A stretch of 64,000 nucleotides of DNA from Nephrocerus scutellatus (taxonomy: Eukaryota; Arthropoda; Insecta; Diptera; Pipunculidae), in the NCBI GenBank assembly GCA_947095585.1, contig OX352761.1, positions 26,751,777-26,815,776 of the forward strand. Reading direction: 5' to 3'. Positions within the stretch are counted from its first letter, which is position 1; each line of letters begins with the position of its first letter. A program made the position numbers and the translations under genes. The notes beneath the pieces were generated by a model. The model did no database searches. It was not told the origin of the DNA and was given only the letters and a program-made list of their open reading frames with translations. Shown piece by piece: positions 20,790 to 32,169 of the stretch.

Positions 20790-21250
20790 CGTTTCAATAT
20801 GTCTAGTGGATTAGCCGTGATGCTCTTACATATATATGCAACAATATCACCACTCGAGCGCCACCTATCGCGTTAAAAAATATAAACATTAAGGAGCACC
20901 AATCGAACATGTGGTGTGAATATGACTTCAATATGTCAAGTGGTTTGGTCGTGATTAGGTAACAAAGATATATGCACCACATGATCCACTCCAGCGCCAC
21001 CTAATGGATCAAAAAAATATAAACTTATCGGTGCACCAAGCGAACATATGGTGTGAATATGGCTTTGATACTTCCAGTTTTTTAGGCGTGATGCCATTTT
21101 TAACCCAGCGTCACCTATCGAGCTCAAAACAAAGATAAACTTATCGTAGTACCAAACGAACATATGGTGTGAATATGGCTTCGATACGACCAGTGGTTTA
21201 GGTGTAGCGCGATTATTTCTATTGTGCGCCACCTATCGGATCGTAATCGC
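20790..21250. repeat. ~115-bp tandem repeat array, locus 1
   Basis: About three and a half units. Anchors (g/a)tggtgtgaatatg at about 20911, 21048 and 21163 give spacings near 137 and 115 bp. Each unit includes gcgccacctatcg, aaacttatcg, gcaccaa-cgaac and (a/t)agtggtttaggcgtgat. The same unit occurs at the right edge of the window (63797-64000). The array abuts the Helitron remnant. Confidence 0.75.
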
Positions 21251-21364
21251 CCTATGTGGTTTACCGATATTTTGTTAATACGCACATTCCGGAGAAGTTT
21301 CAGTGCAATTGGCCGTCTAGTTTTTGAGTTTTAGTGTCGTATTACAGACATTAATTTTTATATA

Positions 21365-22283
21365 CAGGGTGACTGACACGAAGTGTTACCAAAACAAAAC
21401 GCCACAGAATTTTTATTTTTTGATGAATTTTATTGAATCAAAGTAAAAAATGTTCACAAATATTTTTGAATTGCAGTAGCAGTTTTCGATTTGCCTACCC
21501 TTAGCCGCGATTATGGCCTTCAAACGGCCGACAAAGCTTTGCATGCAGCACGAAAGTGGCTCTGCGATATTTTAGCCCATTCCCGGCGAAGCGCTTGCTT
21601 GAGATGATCGACACTTTGGTATTTTTTAGTCCCAACCTTGCTCTTCAAAAAACCCCAAACCGAAAAATCTAGCGGATTTGCATCCGGTGAACTTGATGGC
21701 CATTGGGCAGTGGAAATGAACCGCGGAACGTTGTTTCTCAGCCAATCTTGATTGACGCGGGCTTTATGACTTTTTTGAGCATCGGTGAGACCATGCGTTT
21801 TTTGGAATTTCAAGGACTTTAGTGCAAGATGATCTTTCAAGATGTGTTGCATCCGTTCGAGCGAAATGTTCGCCTCACGAGCCATTTTTCTGCCGCTACG
21901 GTGCGGATTCCGAGCCAATTTGGACTTCAGCTGCCGAATGATATCCGGCGATGTTGCAGTGCGTTTCGGTCCACCACCATGTCGTTTTGCAATGCTGCAA
22001 GTATCGTTATAACCATTTATGGTGCGATACACAAACATTTTATTCACATGCAGATGTTTTAACTGGTTAAGAATCTGCGGCTGTGGTTTTCCAGCCAAAA
22101 ATAGAACAATCACACTATTACGCTTGAATTCCATTGCGGTTAGTTTTGTTTCCTGAATATTTCCCACTAAAATGCTTTTATAGGCTTGTAAACAATGGAA
22201 TGAACTGTCATTAGTGTAAACTCATCTCTGGTGTGACAGCAATGACAGTTTGAAGTTGGTAACACTTCGTGTCAGTCACCCGG
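21365..22283 (-). mobile_element. maT-like mariner, internally deleted copy
   Basis: TA duplications (21363-21364 and 22284-22285) and inverted termini (c-gggtgactgacacgaagtgtt) define a 919-bp element. It is the same family as 25478-26707 and lacks about 350 bp of its centre. Confidence 0.88.
21520..22167 (-). pseudogene. Transposase with central deletion (215 codons)
   Basis: Open frame starting 11 codons before MEFKRNSVIVLFLAG. The N-terminal helix-turn-helix pair is whole (VNKMFVYRTING, GGGPKRTAT, MAREANISLERMQHIL), then the frame jumps from HGLTDAQK straight to SHKARVNQD. This removes the first and second catalytic Asp. SPDANPLDFSVW with the third Asp remains. The last ~20 residues are frameshifted (ends ALSAV). 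It could bind ends but not catalyse. Confidence 0.85.
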
Positions 22284-22439
22284 TACATATAGATTAGCGC
22301 ACGCTTCAAGGGAATTGCACCCTTATAATGCCTAGGCACAAATAATTCGGTTTTCCTCAGTAGGGTTACTTTGTAAAAACGAAAGCATATCTCCCTCCCT
22401 ACTCTTATCCTAGAAGCCTCTTTACAGCCCGAATCGTTA

Positions 22440-22645
22440 CTTGATTACTTTATATGTACATGTCAACTTAAGCGTACATGTAAATACAGCAGTATACGGC
22501 AACTGTATATCACAACGCTGTACATGTGTACTTCTAATCTAGATGATCGGTGAAATCGGTTTTTTGGACGAGCCGTGAATCGAACCCGGTGTATTCCTAG
22601 TGGGAGCCAATAGTTCTAACCACTGCACCACCGACACTGATAATA
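22440..22645 (-). mobile_element. tRNA-derived SINE, family 1 copy 1
   Basis: On the minus strand a box A (TGGTGCAGTGG, about 22625) and box B (GGGTTCGATTC, about 22580) are spaced as in a tRNA-derived pol III promoter. They are followed by GTCCAAAAAACC and a body that also occurs at 36605-36745. The acceptor arms do not pair, so it is not a tRNA gene. Confidence 0.6.
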
Positions 22646-23880
22646 GTGCCATGTAGTAATGTAGCGAGTAAACTCACTTTCAAATTTATTTACAATAAAA
22701 TAAAATTTACGGTAGATTTGACGCTCAGTTAGACGATAATGTGGACATAAAATTCACGAATTGCGAAAAGTCTATCTTACAGATGATTGATTCTGACATT
22801 AAATTTGTATTATTTGGAAACAATGTTGTGGCATCAGACGATCCATGAGTTATCAATCCTAAGTGAAAGAAATTAAAAAAGGGTGATGTTTTTTGTCGTG
22901 AGGCGGCTTGTTGATGTATTGGGAATGTTTGTGTTTTCTTTAAGGTGTTTTCGGTGTGGTGAGGAATGGTGTCGATATTAGTGTCCGACCGGGCATAGTC
23001 GGGCACTAAACTATAGTCTCATGCAAAACTGACGTTATGTCTCGATTAATAGATTTGGAACCATTCATAAATGTAGGGTATGTACACATAAAAAACGTCA
23101 TAAAACTTCTCAAAATGATATTCGACCACATATCAAAAAACGCAGCAACTGATTGAAGGAGCACAAAGTCGATATGGATCAATGATGCCAGCCAGTAGCC
23201 ATATTCGTATATGCCATGCGGATTTACATAATAACGTTTAAGCTCCAAACATTAGTAACCTAATAAATACTTACAAGTTATATGATTCAGTGTGTTCGTC
23301 GTCACGTTTCGTTAGGTTTTGGTTTATATGACTCTAATACGTGGTACTATTTATCAAGATTTCTTCAAGATACGCGTATGAAGAGTACATTATTGAAGTG
23401 GCGGTGTGGTCTCTGTGGTGATATTTTTATGGAATAAAGCGGTTTATGCGCAGGATTGATTGTTTTTGTTTTTTGTCTACAATCAGTACTCTTAGACATT
23501 GTATAACAGTTTTATGTACTTCCCACTATGCTCAGAGATGTCAGTTTTTTCGACATTAACTTTCAATACGTCGATTTAGAATATTTTTGGAAATTAGGAG
23601 AAAACCCCTTAAGAACTAAAGCTTCACAGTGGTATTCTTCGTAAGCCGTAATTTCTGCCTCATCATGATAGAACCGAACATTACAAAAATGGCCAGAGTC
23701 CGATTTAAAAGCAAGTAACCAATTTTTATATTTTTTTGGATTATTTATTTAGAGTGCCTAAGTTGTATTTGGTTTGAGTTTTAAGTCATTTAGTTTGCTT
23801 TAACCGCGGTAGGTTTTCCAAATTTGAGTTTCGAGCCTTGTTCTGTCTTTAGGTAATTCCTGGTGTTTTATTGTTTGCTG
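22646..23880. other. No recognised feature
   Basis: Two adjoining minus-strand ORFs (22725-23006, 23006-23248) have no family motif; the 80-codon one has a hydrophobic stretch that I could not assign. Otherwise AT-rich and non-coding. Confidence 0.3.
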
Positions 23881-24050
23881 TCATAATATAATTCGGTTCC
23901 AGTAAACAATCGAACGGAATCTTTTCTTGTCAGCCTATCTGTATCTTCAATTCCTCTTCTAAATTTCTAATCGCAGTAAGGTTGTTACTCGCGACTAGGT
24001 GCTAGCTGCTTGCACGGTTGCTTAAGTATCAGATATAATGTAGATTATTG
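23881..24050 (+). repeat. Direct repeat of 17815-17960
   Basis: Shares attcggttccagtaaacaa, ttttcttgtcagcctatctg and ggtgctagctgcttgc with the copy 6 kb to the left. In both places it lies near an RTE-like LINE fragment. Confidence 0.55.
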
Positions 24051-24079
24051 ATTTCCTATGGGTGTCCCTGATGACGAGC

Positions 24080-24830
24080 AGACGGGGATTTGTACCTGTT
24101 ATACCACGATAATTGCTGCACGTTTTGTAATCTCCGTTCTTATGTATGAGGCGCAAGATCCTCTTCGCCAGTCTTCTGGCATCACTTCTTCCTGAACTGT
24201 GTTTTCATAACTTCTAAGCTCCTTATATTCTTCTTTGCGTGCCCGCGTTCTATGAGATTATTGAATTGCTCGGTACGCAATGTTCAGTCATTAACTTACA
24301 TTCATCATCGAAACAGTCGCTCCAATCTCTACGACTACTGCCTAAGATGGACTCATTAGAACTAATGGCAGTATTCTTTAACGTGTCCATTCCCCTTATA
24401 CGCTCGACATCTCAGACCCAGTACTTACTCTCCCTGCATTTAGGGCGAGTCCTATCACTTGACCGTGGCTGTTTTTCGTCTCTTCGTTGCGAACGGCAGC
24501 CGTGTTGAATGCGGATCCAGTCTATCGTGATGCAATCCGCGCTCGGAGCACCATACCAATAGGATAATGGTCCGAGTCGACGAGGGCACCTTGGTACGTT
24601 CGTACCGTCATCAAATTCCGGTTTTCTATCAATACGTGGTCGATCTGGCTGCAAGTGACTCCATCAGGAGATTCCCAGGTGGCTTTGTGGATATTTTTAC
24701 GCGCAAACCTTTTGCTCGCAACTACCAAATTATTGCTTGTTGCCATCTCTAAAACTTGTTCTCCATTGTCATTAGTGTTCTCGTGTAAACTATGGGCGCC
24801 AATGTACTACTCCCTAATACCTTTTTTTCA
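24080..24830 (-). mobile_element. RTE-like LINE copy D1 (endonuclease end and RT start)
   Basis: Minus frames read TWESPDGVTCSQIDHVLIENRN and DHYPIGMVLRARI (about 24690-24530), the endonuclease C-terminus, then the RT linker. The downstream part contains the broken RT N-terminal region (gcagcaatta-tcgtggtata on the minus strand near 24110). Confidence 0.65.
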
Positions 24831-24837
24831 TTCATAT

Positions 24838-25290
24838 CATTATCATCATCATATTAGACTCTGCAACCGGGATCCGGTCCGGGCTTCCTGCAAAAAATCT
24901 CTCCACCGGTCCCGATTTCGAGCCGTTGTCATCCAGTTTAGCATCTCTAAACTCTTGTCGTCGTGTTCTATAAATCCAACCACAAAGGACTTTCCGAGCA
25001 GGATCCTATTCTATCATGAGAGCTTAGTGATAGGTAACGCTTGTAGATCTCATCATATAGTCTCCGGAATCGTCCTTCCTCACTTACGGGGCCAAAAATT
25101 TTCCGTAAGACTTTTCTCTAGAACGCGGCTAAGAGGTCAGAATGCTTTTTGCTTAGCACTTAGCAAGTCTCGGATGCATATGTAAGTACTGATATGGCCA
25201 TTGTTTTATACACCAGCAGCTTTGATGTTATGGTTAAATTCCCGGATTTGAACAGTCTTGACAGACTAATGTAGGCTTTGTATTCATATA
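24838..25290 (-). mobile_element. RTE-like LINE copy D2 (3' end with ATG-rich tail)
   Basis: Minus-strand 3' end of the same family, matching the ends of copies A and E, and terminating in (atg)n-like sequence near 24838-24862. It directly precedes copy D1 in the same orientation, so these are two insertions or a rearranged one. Confidence 0.6.
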
Positions 25291-25477
25291 CCTCAGAATA
25301 ATTATTACATCATACTGAGAGCAGGCATGGAGTTCCCGTTCGACTGATGGTGGTTGGTGCGTGAATGTTCATGAGTCTTATGTTCCCTGATCTACCCACA
25401 CGCAAAGGGTGCATATCCATTATTTTACTGCTTTAAAGCCGATGACGGCGGGTTTTTATCTTTTGCTGAATAGAAAG

Positions 25478-26707
25478 CCTGTCATTGCTGTCAAACCAGT
25501 GATGACAGAGCGCTCAAATTTACACTAATGACAGTTCATTCCATTGTTTACAAGCGTACAAAAGCATTTTAGTGGGAAATATTCAGAACAAAACTAACCG
25601 CAATGGAATTCAAGCGTAATAGTGTGATTGTTCTATTTTTGGCTGGAAAACCACAGCCGCAGATTCTTAACCAGTTACAACATCTGCATGTGAATAAAAT
25701 GTTTGTGTATCGCACCATAAATCGTTATAACGATACTGGCAGCATTGCAAAACGCCATGGTGGTGGACCGAAACGCACTGCAACATCGCCGGATATCATT
25801 CGGAAGGTGAAGGCCAAATTGGCTCTGAATCCGCGCCATAGCGGCAGAAAAATGGCTCGTGTGGCGAACATTTCGCTCGAACGGATGCAGGACATATTGA
25901 AAGATCATCTTGGATTAAAGGGCTTGAAATTCCAAAAAAACGCATGGTCGCACCGATGCTCAAAAAAAAGTTAGAGTGGAAAGAGCAAAGAAGATGTAAC
26001 GCTTGCACGAAAGTGGCGATTTGCCGAATTTGGTTTTCTCCGATGAGTCACCGTTCGTTATTCTACTTCCGTTCTACTCAAAATTTGGACCAACGGATTG
26101 CCACTCGAAACAAAGCGCCGCCGATGGTGATGGTTTGGGCCGCCGTAACGGCCGAAAGGTGTTCACCGCTTGTTTTTTTTGACCGTGACATCAAGATAAA
26201 TGCTCAAATTTATCGGGAACATGTTTTGGAGGGAGCGTTGAAGCCTTGGGCACAAAAACATTTCGGCCGCAGAGCCTGGACATTTCAACAGGACTCGGCG
26301 CCGAGTCATAAAGCGCGCGTCAATCAAGATTTGCTGAGAAACAACGTTCCGCGATTTATTTCCACAGCCAAATGGCCACCAAATTCACCGGATGCAAATC
26401 CGCTAGATTTCTCGGTTTGGGGTATTTTGAAGAGCAAGGTTGGGACAGACAAAATACCAAAGTGTCGATCATCTCAAGCAAACGCTTCGCCAAGGGCCAA
26501 AATACCGCAGAGCCACTTTTGTGCTGCATGCAATAGCTTTGTCGGCCGTTTGAAGGCCATAATCTCGGCTAAGGGTGGCCAAATCGAAAACTGCTACTGC
26601 AATTCGAAAATCTAAATTTTTTACTTTACTTTGATTCAATAAAATGCATCAAAAAATAAAAATTCTGTGGCGTTTTGTTTTGGTAACACTTCGTGTAAGT
26701 CACCCGT
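25478..26707 (+). mobile_element. maT-like mariner, full-length but broken copy
   Basis: Same family as 21365-22283, opposite orientation. The right terminus ggtaacacttcgtgta-gtcacccg is kept. The left ~40 bp including the left inverted terminus is lost; homology starts at about 25478. TA follows the right end. Confidence 0.8.
25603..26615 (+). pseudogene. Frameshifted DD37D mariner transposase
   Basis: Two overlapping frames. 25603-25974 holds the paired helix-turn-helix N-terminus (MEFKRNSV..., GGGPKRTAT, ISLERMQDIL). 25944-26615 holds the core: VMVWAAVTAE, QQDSAPSHKAR, SPDANPLDFSVWGIL and C-terminal GRLKAIISAKGGQIE. The second-to-third Asp spacing is 37. The first Asp (FSDESPF) survives only in another frame near 26040, so at least two frameshifts occurred; another lies near 26450. 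Inactive. Confidence 0.85.
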
Positions 26708-28365
26708 ATGTCATATTATAATTTTTGTAAAACACTGTTCCACATCCACCGCATCTCCTGGATTGCTGTTATGTCAACATTATACTTGGACATATCGGAT
26801 AGCTACCGTCGTTCCTAAATCGTTTAGCCGTCCCTTGTAGCACATCAAAAAGCTACTACGTACCGACGTTGTTAAAAAGTTTCGGAATAATCCTTTCTTA
26901 CAAACGGCACCAACAATAAGTCAAACGATTTTTTATCGAGAGATCTTATGCTGAGCACAAAATTCTCGTATTATTATGTTGATACTGATCCCACAATAGC
27001 CTTATAAACAAGCAGGTTTGGTTTGTTTAGGAACATACATCGAATTGAAATTCAAAAGGAGTCTTAAAATTTTCAAGTATTTACATACCTTTTAACCTCG
27101 ATTTCTAACTGAACTGCAGTTTAAACACTTAAGTTAAGAGCCTTACCAACATCTGCTCTATGATCAAAAAGCTTGATATATAACATTTGCATTTAAAATA
27201 ACCAGAATTCGATGTCAATCACCTTGGAATGTTGCGCCATCGTCTCTTATTCATTTAGTTTGAAATGATTGGAGCTCTTAGCCATTCTATTTGGTCAACT
27301 TAAAATACTTGTGACATCTATTTATATGTGTGAATGTGAACAGAGTGCAGTTCAAAATTATTCCACAAAAAGCAGCTTCTTCTATTAGCTCTTCTCTTAG
27401 TGCAGTCAAATATCCATTTAAGCAGCACTGTTGCTGCCTTTATCATGATTACATAATAAAACCAAAGTATGTATACCACATAGACGATGGACTGCTCGAG
27501 TGGTGGCCTTTTCGTACGAGCAGCACATAAGCGCCGAGTGAGTTGTCTGTCGGAGATGATGAAGATTGGCGATTGCCAATGCGTTCAATTTAAACGGCAT
27601 ATGATTCCAGGCCAAAAACTAAAAAATAATAATTTGCCCCGCAGCCCGCAGTTCGATACCGATTTGACGATGATGATGCACGAGTGCTTAACGCCAGTTG
27701 AGTGAATGATGAGCATTAATAGAAGAAGATCCATGTGCACTTTGTTTCTGTTTCTTGTACTTGGAAGCACTTTCAACGTGGCCGTGATAGAAGATACAGC
27801 ACACGAGACACGAATGGTAATCGTTAGCAACCATGTAGTAATTGAAGTAATTGAAAAGTGAAAGGATTTTTTTTTTACCAATTATTGTGTGCACCATATT
27901 TTGGGATGTAACAATATTGTATGGTGTTTCACTTTTTCTAGCGTACGTATTTTATATGGCTTCATCGCAGCTCAAAGCTTTTGAGGCGACTTATCTGTAC
28001 GTTTCCGTCTTACCTTGTTCGGTTTCAGTTGTCATAAAAAATTCTTTAAAATACCCTAAGTGAGCTCTTACAATGGTAAAACTAAATACTTACAGCGTTT
28101 AATAGATTTTAGTTTTGACAAAACAAAATGTTGCTCGTTATGTTGGAAATTCATCTTGTAAGTCTTAAGTATTAAGTTTTTCCATTGTGAGAGCTCCACA
28201 ACGCTCCAGTCTTAAGGCTCGACCATAATGCACGTTCTGTAATGCTAAATGCTAGTGTCAAAACTTTTTCTTAAGAAAACTTCTTTGAAGCTTAAATTAT
28301 ATTGTCTGAAATATATGCAATAAGGTTAACGCTTAATAACATTTTACATCTCTAAGACCTGTTCA
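26708..28365. other. No recognised feature
   Basis: Mixed AT-rich sequence. The patch at 27480-27690 is less AT-rich and has overlapping short ORFs on both strands (for example 27487-27705), but none has a recognisable domain or convincing splice signals. Confidence 0.3.
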
Positions 28366-28369
28366 AACC

Positions 28370-28625
28370 TGGAACCCGATTGTATTATTTTTACCCATAC
28401 AAATTTTATGGAAAAAGTACCCGATTTTCTTCAAATTTTATATGCACGTGTATCTCCGATGGACAACACTTTTTGTAAAAATTTGGAAGTGAAATAACCC
28501 CGGGGTCGGGGGGCTCTCTAACAAAAATTTCAAAAAATTTACCCGATTTTATTCAAACTGCACTATATGTATTCCCGATTAGAGAATTTACACGAACAAA
28601 TTTTATGGGTTGTTTTTTTTAGGGG
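28370..28625 (-). repeat. Dispersed 120-bp-unit repeat, copy e (inverted)
   Basis: Two units (cgtgtatctccgatgg near 28447; attcccgattagagaattt near 28570), ending at the family edge acacgaacaaattttatgggttg. Confidence 0.65.
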
Positions 28626-28629
28626 CGAG

Positions 28630-28830
28630 GTTATTGGCCGCGTTCCAACCTTACTTTAAAGGGATTAGCCCGATCATTCCTGCATTGGAGGAAAATTACC
28701 GGCGGCCACCACGTGGAGGTTTGATCGCACTTCCACCAGTCAGAGATAGTTACGGCCTGCAATTACTGCAATTCTAGAGCAAAATTTTGTGTTATTCCCT
28801 CTATTCTGCTGATGACTGACAGCCGACAAA
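28630..28830 (-). mobile_element. RTE-like LINE 5' fragment
   Basis: Inverted match to 3695-3890 of copy A, including cctccacgtgg, ggtggaagtgcgatcaaac and tcatcagcag. This is the untranslated leader of the RTE-like family. Confidence 0.55.
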
Positions 28831-28839
28831 TACAAATAG

Positions 28840-29890
28840 CTAAAGAAAAAGACGCTATTGTGCTTTTCTCAATGATGATGTCATGCAGAAAGTACGAGCT
28901 ATGAGTACGAGTACTTTCTCCTTTTTCCTCTGATGGAAAATTTTCAGTGTAAAAGTCCTCTTTTTGACAAAATACGTAGAGTCTCGATTATGGGAACTAA
29001 TTAGTGTAAGGCAAGTGCATATAATCAAACGAACGCATTAAGTGCATAATAAGCTCGTTTTTGCGAATTATATTCAAACATACATTGAATGCATGTAAAT
29101 AAAGTGCAGTTGTTGTTATATGTGGACTAGGTATGGAATGGACTAAGAAAATATAAGCACTAGACAGAATTTTTAACGGTGACAAAATTTTCGATTTTTT
29201 TATTATTTTCTTGATTTTTTTGTAGTTTCTTTGTTTCATTTTCATTTATACATAATAATATTAATATAATAATAATAATAATAATAAAAACACTTATTAA
29301 ACTACAACATTAAGAATGAACTATTTACATATACATTTAAACAAAATCTGAGCAAGTGAGTGAGACTGAGCTAAAAAACAAAATAATAAAAAGAGCAACA
29401 TATTCATCGTAATATTAGATAATATAAAAATAATAATAACAACAATAAGAGCAATTATTGTGTAGATAGATGATAGAATGACAAGGCGAATGTGAACAGT
29501 AAATTAAAAGTATGGAGGTACGGTGTAAAAAAAGGTGTGAAAAATAAGATAATCTTTTCAATTTCATTCATTTATGTACGACGATGACGCTTACACTACA
29601 AACTACAGAGTTCAACATAACAATATAAACAAAATAAAAACAATTACCATGGTTATCATTGGTCATTGTGGGCTCGTTTTGTTGTCAAGAGTGATGTCCT
29701 AATCTGGTGTGCATCCTTATTATTATCCGTGAGTAGAGACTTAAATCCGTGTGCGATGATGATGATGTCGGTTTGGCGATATGTTATTGTGATGTTTTCT
29801 CGTCTTCTTATTTTGTTTTTTTTTTTGGCAATAAAATTATGTGGACAATTTTGGAATTGCATATAGCTATGTACGGTGCGTAAATGCACC
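28840..29890. other. 3' flank of the glycine-rich gene; AT-rich
   Basis: Probably 3' UTR plus intergenic sequence of the minus-strand gene. Contains an (ata)n microsatellite at about 29262-29287 and poly-A/T tracts. ORFs here are low-complexity. Confidence 0.35.
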
Positions 29891-30488
29891 TTAGAATGGG
29901 GCACCATAACTTCCGCCAGGTTTTTGTGGAGCACCATATGAGCTAGATGGGCCACTTGGGTATCCACCGATGGTGCCCTGTTGTGTGCTTGACTGAGCGA
30001 ATTGTGCAACTTGAATTGCCTGCCGAACACCTTCGAGATCGATGCCGACAACGCGGCCACCGTTGAATGATGGCACACCGTATTGCGGTGATGGTGGCCC
30101 ATATGAACCGGATGGACCACCGCCTCCGCCGCCACCACCACCACTGCTGCTTGATTTACTCTCCTCGTTCAACAGAATTTGTCGCACTTGCTGCAACAAT
30201 TGAGGGTCAACACTTTGTCCTTCGGATGTTTGGAATCCACCGCTAACGGCCTGATATCCGCCACCGCCGCCTCCAAAGGAGCCTCCACCGAACGAGCTAC
30301 CACCGAACGAGCTACCACCGCCGCCTCCGCCCCCTCTGTTGTAGTTATATCCTGATGGTGGTTCCGCAGCGACAAGTGCTGCCAATGCGAACACCAAGAA
30401 CTGCAAATGTAAATCCAATTAATGATCCTGTCAATATGTAAACGCGTTTGTTTTTAACTTCTCAACTTACCACGGAGAAGGAATTCAT
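29891..30488 (-). CDS. Secreted glycine-rich cuticle-type structural protein, 2 exons, 175 aa
   Basis: Coding exons are 30488-30471 (MNSFSV) and 30400-29891, separated by a 70-bp GTAAGT...TTGCAG intron. The join gives MNSFSVFLVFALAALVAAEP, a clear signal peptide cut after ...VAA. An ORF caller would start inside the intron (MDLHLQ), which destroys the signal start. The mature protein has two glycine-rich blocks (residues ~30-53 and ~93-104), a central QSVDPQLLQQVRQILLNEE helix-like segment, GPPSPQYGVPSF, GGRVVGIDLEGVRQAIQVAQF and C-terminal repeats of SYGAP. The tiny first exon ending inside the signal peptide, and the Gly/Tyr/Pro-rich repeats, are typical of insect cuticular or other extracellular-matrix proteins. 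There is no Rebers-Riddiford chitin-binding motif. The symbol is not recognised. Confidence 0.85.
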
Positions 30489-30564
30489 AATGTTTAGTTT
30501 TGGGGAAGAGAAAATAAAATTAAAACTTAAAAAAATAAATTTAGTTGCTTTCGAATAGGGAGCC

Positions 30565-30610
30565 AACGACTGAATGCAATCTAAAATGCCAGCTAAGCCC
30601 TCTTTATAGT
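30565..30610 (-). promoter_or_regulatory. Candidate core promoter of the glycine-rich gene
   Basis: On the minus strand a TATAAAGA box (30608-30601) lies upstream of an arthropod initiator TCAGTC whose A is at 30571, 83 bp before the ATG. The spacing (about 37 bp) is a little longer than the usual ~30, so the true start may be slightly upstream. Confidence 0.5.
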
Positions 30611-32165
30611 CACCATCGGTCGGGCAACAAAGACGACAATTACTGTAGCGTCTCTCCACAAATGCTGTTTTCTGCTGCTGCTGCTGCTGCCTCTGCCGCG
30701 TTGATGGGCAGCTGAGCCTGAGAGCTTGGTGGTTTGGCCAATTTGTGAACGGTCGCGCGCACCGAAGGTAGTCCGGAGTCCAGACTTAAAACTTGTACAA
30801 GAGCTCATCATCTGCAATAAACGCAGTCGCGGTTACTAAACGAAAGCAAAAGTTGTTGCGTTGCAATCGTTAGGGTATAGAAAGGTTCACAGAGTATGAG
30901 TACACCGCAGTCGCGCAATCAAGATTCATCATTATCATCTTCATCAGCGGTAGTGTCATTATGCAGAGTGAGCAGCGCCAGGTCCATAGCAGCATTAGTT
31001 GTGGGAATATAGAAATGGAAAACTTAAGTCAAGAGCCAGAGGTAAGAAATAATGTCCGAAAATCATACATCGTCTTCTTCACATCTTCTTTTTCGTCATC
31101 ATGTTTTGCGCTATATTCTTCGGCGTAGACGCCACGAGTGGCCTAAGAGAAAATCATACATACGTTCATGCGATGGTGATGCACTGCATCGCATATTCAC
31201 CGCGTCACCTATTCCACCTGATAGCATATTAATTTGTTGAAGATGTTTTCAAGACATTTTTTTTACTTTTAATATATAGTTGATGCTTATTGGAGCTTCT
31301 CAATTGTCATCAAATTTTATTGCGTTTGCTGGAAAGAATCACTCTCAGGTTATTTTTTAAAGTAACGGCCTTAATGTTAAAACTGGATTGAGCGATTGGA
31401 GTAAAATTGAAAGTGATGATATCTGTGAAAGGTTAAAACGTTTTAACCTTTTTCTGCAACGAAAATATAGAGTTACTATATACTACCAAATCTGAAAAGA
31501 GTATGTTGAGTATTCGCCGCATAAGGTTCCTCAGCTTGAGGAATCCAAAAATTCTCTAAATATGAAAATTCGTTGATATCCGATACACCAACGAGGAGCG
31601 GGCATTACTTGACTATAGACTATAGAGTGGGTTACTACTCTAAGAAAATAAAGATATTTTAACTTCCAACCGCACGTGATAAAAATCGTGGCAACCAACT
31701 ATGGGCAACCTTCTAACCTAAAACTGTGATGAAATATATCAATAACTAATTCAGTGTTTCACAAATATATAACATATACACAAACCATAAGGGCAGGAAC
31801 TCTTGCAATGAATCTCAAACTTTTCTGTAAATGATTCTTAAACTTTTCAGTAATTCTTTCTTTCAGTAATTCCTAATCTTTTTGTAACGATTCTCAAAAA
31901 GTTTCCATTCGCGGTTTTTTAATGTGCTACGGCGGCTATCACCACTTTGTTTGATTCAGCCAGAATTTTTTTATGTTTGGAAGTCAGAGTTAGCCAAATG
32001 TAATGGATAAAACGGAAGTTCCAATAATTCGTATTTTAAAACCTTTAGTTTACCCAAATTTACAAAGAAGGTTTTTGGTGAGTGCGTTGTCCTCGTCAAA
32101 GACGTTTTTTTTTTCTTTGCAACGCAGACCGCCCCTTCTTCCGTAAAGTGTGCTGCGAATCCTCT
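30611..32165. other. Upstream flank of the glycine-rich gene; no gene recognised
   Basis: Holds a (ctg)6 microsatellite at 30673-30690 and otherwise unstructured intergenic sequence, probably with the regulatory region of the gene. Short ORFs at 30593-30817 and 31052-31240 show no domain. Confidence 0.35.
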
Positions 32166-32169
32166 TCTA

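Noticed and set aside
20803..21232. Two minus ORFs with repeated YSHHMF-like words
   Set aside because: Translation of the ~115-bp tandem repeat; stops and frame shifts in each unit.
23006..23248. 80-codon minus ORF with a hydrophobic stretch, considered as a chemoreceptor fragment
   Set aside because: No receptor signature motif readable and no flanking exons.
29656..30144. 162-codon minus ORF over the glycine-rich gene
   Set aside because: Out of frame with the spliced gene; His/Val-rich shadow of its repeats.
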